Positions 7,612-10,053 of a stretch of 10,053 nucleotides of DNA are shown piece after piece. The translations under genes were made by a program, and so were the position numbers. Under the pieces are notes generated by a model that was not told the DNA's origin, searched no databases, and saw only the letters and a program-made list of their open reading frames with translations. Source of the stretch: Candidatus Woesearchaeota archaeon (GTDB lineage Archaea > Nanoarchaeota > Nanoarchaeia > UBA10117 > ARS21); the NCBI GenBank assembly GCA_002686215.1, contig NZAU01000052.1, positions 6,973-17,025 of the forward strand, read 5' to 3'. The stretch's first letter is position 1. Every line of letters starts with the position of its first letter.

Positions 7612-7645
7612 TTTAATCCATATAAATATCTAAAAACTGTGTAAT
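7612..7645 (+). promoter_or_regulatory. Intergenic leader with T4-type late promoter box TATAAATA (7621-7628)
   Basis: The 34-base gap between the large gene and gene 8 contains a perfect TATAAATA at 7621-7628, the -10 box read by RNA polymerase carrying the T4-type late sigma factor gp55. T4-like cyanophages use nearly the same late box. Spacing as in T4 would put the transcription start near 7633-7635, giving a leader of only about 11-13 bases before the ATG at 7646. No purine-rich Shine-Dalgarno sequence is visible in that leader. No hairpin or T-run terminator is present, so transcripts from the upstream gene should read through. Confidence 0.78.
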
Positions 7646-9223
7646 ATGGCTGCTATAGTAACAGACCAATTTAGAATTGCGAATGCTAATAATTTTGTAG
7701 ATTCTGTATTGGATACTAATAATTCATATTATGTTTTTCTTGGATTGTCAAATCCAGGAACACCCACCAGTCCTGTGGGATTTGGTAGAAGTACTACTTG
7801 GGGAACGGACACTAATTCAAGTCCGCCAAGTCCAATAGATAATTTGCAATATTTGAGTCATTATAGAAATACTTCATTATTTGGCAAAAGATTAAATAGT
7901 TCTAATGTCAGAAGAATTGTAAGAAAAGTTTCTTGGACATCGAATACTCGATACGACATGTATCGTCATGATTATAGTGTTCATAATTTATCCCCAAATG
8001 CTCAGACTGCAAGACTTTATGATTCTAATTACTATGTTGTAAATAGTGATTTTAAAGTTTATATCTGTCTTTATAATGGATCTCATGGTGATATTGGTGG
8101 ATCATCAAATGTAAATGGTAATACTTCACAAGATGAACCAACATTTACAGATTTAGAACCATCAACTGCAGGAACTAGTGGAGACGGATACATTTGGAAA
8201 TACTTATTTACAATATCTCCTAGTGACATTGTAAAATTTGATTCTACAGAATATATTGTCCTTCCAACTGATTGGACAACATCTTCCGATTTTCAGATTC
8301 AAAGTGTTAGAGACTCTGGAGATTCTACTTTAAACAACAATCAGATAAAGACTGTATATATTGAAGATGGTGGAAGTGGTGTATATACTGCAGGTACTTT
8401 TGATATTAAAGGAGATGGATCCGGTGCAAAGGTAAATATTGAAGTGAATAGTTCTGGAAACATCACAAAGGCAACAGTTGTTTCTGGTGGTTCTGGATAT
8501 ACCTTTGGAATAGTTGATTTTGGACATGCAGTAACTGATACTATTTCAGATCCGGCAAAATTAATTCCTATTATTCCTCCATCTAGAGGACATGGATATG
8601 ATGTATATACAGAATTAGGTGCAGATAAGGTTTTAGTTTATTCCAGATTTGACGATTCTACCAAAGATTTTCCTACAGACACTAAATTTGCTCAGGTTGG
8701 TATTATTAAAAATCCAGAAAAATATAATTCTACAGGTATAGTTTTCACTGGAAATCAATATTCTTCATTGGGATCTATTAAATTAGATAGTACATTTAGT
8801 GGTTCTCCTACTGTTGGAGCAGCAATAACACAATCCACAGATAACGGCACTGCTAGGGGTTATATTGCATCATATGACACTGAAACCAGAGTTTTAAAGT
8901 ATTATCAAGATAGATCATTAAATTTTGCAAATACTCTTGATCAGACTGATAGAAATGATGTTACCGCAAAAGCTAATGTTGTTAGTTTTGCATCAACAAC
9001 AAATACTATTACTCCAATATCAGGATCAGTTGATATAAATTTCAGTGGAATCACAACAACAATTGGATCTAAACAAGTTAGTTTAGGAGTAACTTTCTCT
9101 GGAGGGGTCTCTGATCCTGAGATAAATAAAAACACGGGAGATATCATTTACATCGATAATCGTTCTCTTGTAACGAGAGACTCTAGACAAAAAGAAGACA
9201 TCAAAATTATTCTGGAATTCTAA
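7646..9223 (+). CDS. 8: Baseplate wedge protein gp8 (T4-like)
   Basis: This is a structural protein of the phage tail baseplate; in T4, gp8 is a wedge component that associates with gp10-gp7. Recognition is by motifs laid out as in T4 gp8 (334 residues): AIVTDQFR at residues 3-10 (T4 AIVTSKFR), a GFGRSTTW region at 45-52, GDGYIWKYLFTISP at 179-192 (T4 GDGYVWEYLFEIPP), EYIVLP at 202-207 (T4 EYIVVP), QVGIIKNP at 350-357 (T4 QISIITNP), and the C-terminal GDIIYIDNRSLV ending in IKIILEF at 498-525 (T4 GEMIYMENRPPI ... INILFTF). At 525 residues it is much longer than T4 gp8. The extra length lies mainly at about 232-300, a G-G-S-G-Y module, and 361-497, with a VGAAITQ...GTARGYIASY block. ATG at 7646 is chosen because it places the conserved AIVT motif at the very N-terminus. 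No clear ribosome site is seen; the late promoter box lies 17 bases upstream. Confidence 0.93.
   Translation: MAAIVTDQFRIANANNFVDSVLDTNNSYYVFLGLSNPGTPTSPVGFGRSTTWGTDTNSSPPSPIDNLQYLSHYRNTSLFGKRLNSSNVRRIVRKVSWTSNTRYDMYRHDYSVHNLSPNAQTARLYDSNYYVVNSDFKVYICLYNGSHGDIGGSSNVNGNTSQDEPTFTDLEPSTAGTSGDGYIWKYLFTISPSDIVKFDSTEYIVLPTDWTTSSDFQIQSVRDSGDSTLNNNQIKTVYIEDGGSGVYTAGTFDIKGDGSGAKVNIEVNSSGNITKATVVSGGSGYTFGIVDFGHAVTDTISDPAKLIPIIPPSRGHGYDVYTELGADKVLVYSRFDDSTKDFPTDTKFAQVGIIKNPEKYNSTGIVFTGNQYSSLGSIKLDSTFSGSPTVGAAITQSTDNGTARGYIASYDTETRVLKYYQDRSLNFANTLDQTDRNDVTAKANVVSFASTTNTITPISGSVDINFSGITTTIGSKQVSLGVTFSGGVSDPEINKNTGDIIYIDNRSLVTRDSRQKEDIKIILEF
8348..8518 (+). repeat. G-G-S-G-Y module inserted in gp8 (coding)
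   Basis: Residues 235-291 of gp8 read KTVYIEDGGSGVYTAGTFDI, then GDGSGAKVNIEV, then ITKATVVSGGSGYTFGIVDF. Two turns, G-G-S-G-V and G-G-S-G-Y, flank a small-residue strand. T4 gp8 has no such segment. The same unit style occurs several times in the upstream large protein (1738-2046, 5536-5850, 6868-7057). Confidence 0.7.
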
Positions 9224-9229
9224 AGAAAA

Positions 9230-10053
9230 ATGTCGCAAAAAACAAATTTAAATGTCAATCCATATTATGATGATTTTGACTCTGCAAAAAACTTTTTAAA
9301 AGTTTTATTTAAACCAGGATATCCAGTTCAGTCTAGGGAACTGACGACTTTACAGTCGATACTCCAAAATCAAGTAGGGAGTTTTGGATCACATATATTT
9401 AAAGATGGATCAGTTGTTGTTCCAGGAAATACTTCATATGATGGACAATTTTATGCTGTAAAAGTAAATTCATCTTTATTTGGAATTGATATTTCATTAT
9501 ACATCGATAAATTAGTTGGCAAAACAATAACCGGGCAAGTTTCGGGTATTACTGCTAGAGTTCAAAAAGTAGTTTTGCCAACAGAAAGTGATGATGTAGA
9601 GTATGTAACTTTATATGTAAAATACTTAGAATCTGATAATAACTCAGAATTTACTCAATTTAGAGATAGTGAATTATTATCTGCTAATAGCAATATAGTT
9701 TATGGTAATACAACTATAAACTCAGGAACTCCATTTGCTTCTGCAATCAGTTCTGACGCAGCTGCAATTGGATCGGCAGCATCAGTGGGAGATGGAATAT
9801 ATTTTATAAGAGGATACTTTGTAAATGTTTCTGCTCAAACAATTATTTTAGATTACTATACTAATACTCCATCATATAGAGTAGGACTAACTATTACAGA
9901 ATCTTTAATCAATGCAAAAGAAGATGAATCTTTATTTGATAATGCAAAAGGATTTTCAAACTATGCTTCACCTGGTGCAGATAGATTAAAAATTTCATTA
10001 GAACTTACAAAGAGAGAATTAACAGATAGGAATGATACCAACTTTGTAGAAAT
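9230..10053 (+). CDS. DUF4815-type virion structural protein (3' partial)
   Basis: An ATG at 9230, six bases after the gp8 stop, opens a frame with no stop up to the window edge, giving 274 visible residues. The N-terminus reads NPYYDDFD at 10-17, KVLFKPGYPVQSRELTTLQS at 24-43 and ILQNQVGSFGSHIFKDGS at 44-61. This is the signature start of the DUF4815 family of phage structural proteins, common in marine T4-like myoviruses. Further typical blocks are YFIRGYFVNV at 191-200, TPSYRVGLTITES at 213-225 and DNAKGFSNYASPGADRLKI at 237-255. Family members are usually much longer, so most of the gene lies beyond the window. It is no obvious relative of T4 gp9 or gp10, although it lies where those genes follow gene 8 in T4. 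Its role at the baseplate rim or fibre attachment is inferred from position only. The site upstream (AAAGAAAA) is a poor Shine-Dalgarno, and the 6-base spacing suggests translational coupling to gene 8. Confidence 0.85.
   Translation, partial: MSQKTNLNVNPYYDDFDSAKNFLKVLFKPGYPVQSRELTTLQSILQNQVGSFGSHIFKDGSVVVPGNTSYDGQFYAVKVNSSLFGIDISLYIDKLVGKTITGQVSGITARVQKVVLPTESDDVEYVTLYVKYLESDNNSEFTQFRDSELLSANSNIVYGNTTINSGTPFASAISSDAAAIGSAASVGDGIYFIRGYFVNVSAQTIILDYYTNTPSYRVGLTITESLINAKEDESLFDNAKGFSNYASPGADRLKISLELTKRELTDRNDTNFVE

Noticed and set aside
7612..7645. Possible intrinsic terminator after the large gene
   Set aside because: The gap contains no GC-rich inverted repeat and no T-run; it holds the late promoter box only.
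1..10053. Search for tRNA genes, insertion sequences, toxin-antitoxin or defence genes
   Set aside because: The window is almost completely filled by three co-directional structural genes; no cloverleaf, terminal inverted repeat, nuclease or methylase motif was seen.

Overview
The window looks like part of the late structural region of a marine T4-like myovirus, the kind that infects Prochlorococcus, Synechococcus or SAR11-type hosts. Four things support this. The DNA is AT-rich, roughly one third G+C by eye. All genes lie on one strand and are packed end to end. A baseplate wedge gp8 homologue is clearly recognisable, and a perfect T4-type late promoter box (TATAAATA) sits directly in front of it. 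No host marker or auxiliary metabolic gene is present, so the exact host cannot be named.

Layout. Bases 1-7611 are a single open reading frame that enters from the left edge: at least 2536 residues of a huge, modular, beta-rich virion protein. It lies just upstream of gene 8, the place gene 7 has in T4, and is best read as a positional counterpart of baseplate wedge gp7. No gp7 sequence match can be claimed. Bases 7612-7645 are a 34-base gap with the late promoter box. Bases 7646-9223 encode gp8 (525 residues, against 334 in T4). Six bases later, at 9230, starts a third gene that runs off the right edge. It encodes a DUF4815-type virion structural protein (274 residues visible) that has no stop inside the window.

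How they fit together. In T4 the wedge is assembled from gp10, gp7, gp8, gp6, gp53 and gp25. The order here (large protein, gp8, further structural protein) matches a late baseplate/tail-periphery operon. The most interesting feature is the internal architecture. Several short modules recur at distant places in the large protein: H-x-F-x-T-G-D, V-x-R-G, N-G-x-x-Q-x-P, G-G-S-G-Y, G-[IV]-G-T, and a three-copy G-x-F...L-x-F-x-P domain. The G-G-S-G-Y module also appears inside gp8, where T4 gp8 lacks it. I see no RNA gene, CRISPR array, mobile element, defence system or metabolic gene. This is a structural region, not a new enzymatic system.
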